Assembly (NCBI GenBank): GCA_023387085.1
Contig: JAEWIL010000257.1
Span: 1 to 14,764 of the forward strand
Length of the DNA: 14,764 nt
Source of the DNA: Pseudomonadota bacterium
GTDB lineage: Bacteria; Pseudomonadota; Alphaproteobacteria; Sphingomonadales; Sphingomonadaceae
Direction: 5' to 3'
Of this stretch, positions 13,973 through 14,764 are shown piece by piece. Numbering within the stretch: the first letter of the stretch is position 1; every line of letters begins with the position of its first letter. The position numbers were made by a program, and so were the translations under genes. The notes below the pieces were generated by a model, which was not told the DNA's origin, searched no databases, and saw only the letters and a program-made list of their open reading frames with translations.

Positions 13973-14764
13973 AAAATCTTCTTGAGCGCGGCGAGCAGGG
14001 TCTGGCGCGCCGTCAGTGCCGCGAGCGCGATAGCCAATAGCGGCAATGCCAGCAAGAGCGCCCAGCCCCAGGGCCCGAGCGAGGCGGTCGCGGCGAGCCC
14101 GGCGGTGACACCCGACCACTCCCAGCCGATGAGGAGCAGGATCGCCGCCGCGACGACGGTACCGAGCGCGATCCCGTAAGCGGTGTCGATTGCGATCCGG
14201 CGCTGGAACAGTCGCGCGATCTGCTGGTCGGTCGCGCCGATCATGTGCAGCATCTCGATCGTCGCATAATGGGTACCGAGCGCGGCGCGCGCGGTCATGA
14301 TCACGACCGCCGCGCTGGCCGCCGCCATCAACACGACGAGCGCCCCCGCGACCCAGGCGAGCGAGCGGATCAGCCGTGCGACCGGGCCGAGCCATTCGGC
14401 GTGCGGGATGATCCGCGCGCCGGGCGCCTCGCGTGCGACGAGCGCGCGAAGCTGGCGCATCGGACCGGCGCGGTCGGTGCCGACGAAATCGATATCGACC
14501 AGCGCGGGGAGCGGCAGCGATTTCAGCACCGGATCGTCGGCCCACCCCTCGCCCTCTGTGCTGCCGAACCATTGGCCGAGCGTCGCCTGCAATTCGGCGG
14601 GCTCGACCGCGCGCGCCGATCGCACGAAGGGCCGCGTCGATGCCGCGCGGCGCACCGCCGCGGCCTGTTCGGCGCGCGTCACCGGGTTCGCGGTCACGAT
14701 CTGCACCGTCACGCGGCCCGCGATCGCGTCGCCGATCGCATTGGCCGACCGGGCAAGCCCCACC
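13969..14764 (-). CDS. ftsX: Cell division protein FtsX (ABC transporter-type permease), 5' end outside window
   Basis: FtsX forms an inner-membrane complex with the ATPase FtsE; in many bacteria it activates peptidoglycan hydrolases at the division site. The visible part (about 265 codons) is open to the window edge. It lacks the cytoplasmic N terminus and first membrane helix of the usual roughly 300-residue protein, so the true start lies to the right. It begins at the end of helix 1 (GLARSANAIGDAIAG) and continues with the periplasmic domain (about 18-130, including VTVQIVTANPVTR and LPALVDIDFVG). Three membrane helices follow at about 134-158, 192-213 and 232-251. Between helices 2 and 3 is the conserved cytoplasmic loop YATIEMLHMIGATDQQIARLFQRR (split 166-177 and 178-189). 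Helix number and loop fit FtsX rather than a lipoprotein exporter. FtsE is expected immediately upstream but not seen. Confidence 0.9.
   Translation of the reverse strand, partial: VGLARSANAIGDAIAGRVTVQIVTANPVTRAEQAAAVRRAASTRPFVRSARAVEPAELQATLGQWFGSTEGEGWADDPVLKSLPLPALVDIDFVGTDRAGPMRQLRALVAREAPGARIIPHAEWLGPVARLIRSLAWVAGALVVLMAAASAAVVIMTARAALGTHYATIEMLHMIGATDQQIARLFQRRIAIDTAYGIALGTVVAAAILLLIGWEWSGVTAGLAATASLGPWGWALLLALPLLAIALAALTARQTLLAALKKIL

Noticed and set aside
1..14764. CRISPR array, transposon, prophage, tRNA or defence island
   Set aside because: No spaced repeats, terminal inverted repeats, transposase or integrase frames, tRNA cloverleaf or known defence domains were seen. All long conserved frames are housekeeping or transport genes.

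Overview
The window is a GC-rich, gene-dense stretch of bacterial chromosome. It most likely comes from an alphaproteobacterium of the Sphingomonadales (Sphingopyxis- or Sphingomonas-like). The evidence is the base composition, a large TonB-dependent receptor of the type these bacteria carry in many copies, a hisC-tyrC pair as known from Zymomonas, a mitofilin-like gene directly after hemD, and an adjacent metX-metW pair. The taxon is inferred from gene content, not from a marker gene. No tRNA, rRNA, CRISPR array, insertion sequence, integrase or phage gene was seen.

Layout from left to right. Bases 1-639 (minus strand) hold the first 213 codons of tsaD, a tRNA-modification gene that runs off the left edge. 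Diverging from it is a plus-strand run: hemC and hemD (tetrapyrrole synthesis, overlapping GTGA), a membrane-anchored mitofilin/Mic60-like gene, a glutaryl-CoA dehydrogenase gene, and one base later a family III CoA-transferase gene. The run ends at a strong hairpin with T-runs on both sides (5624-5664), which can also terminate the convergent gene. That gene is a 775-residue TonB-dependent receptor (minus strand). It is divergent from a TetR-family regulator (plus strand) across a 202-base spacer holding two overlapping palindromes placed over a likely receptor promoter.

Convergent to the TetR gene is the minus-strand metX-metW methionine pair (ATGA overlap). A 78-base spacer separates metX from the plus-strand pair hisC-tyrC (overlap TGATG), which serves histidine and tyrosine/phenylalanine synthesis. 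tyrC converges on a minus-strand envelope cluster transcribed ftsX (5' part missing) to ydcF-like to plsC. The tyrC and plsC stop codons share one TTAA.

Most of the window is conserved housekeeping metabolism. The points worth a second look are the Mic60-like gene beside hemCD, the glutarate/glutaryl-CoA pair, and the TetR/receptor regulatory module with its two competing palindromes. Others are the near-leaderless metX promoter and the ftsX-ydcF-plsC envelope operon. I found no convincing new defence, mobile or biosynthetic system.
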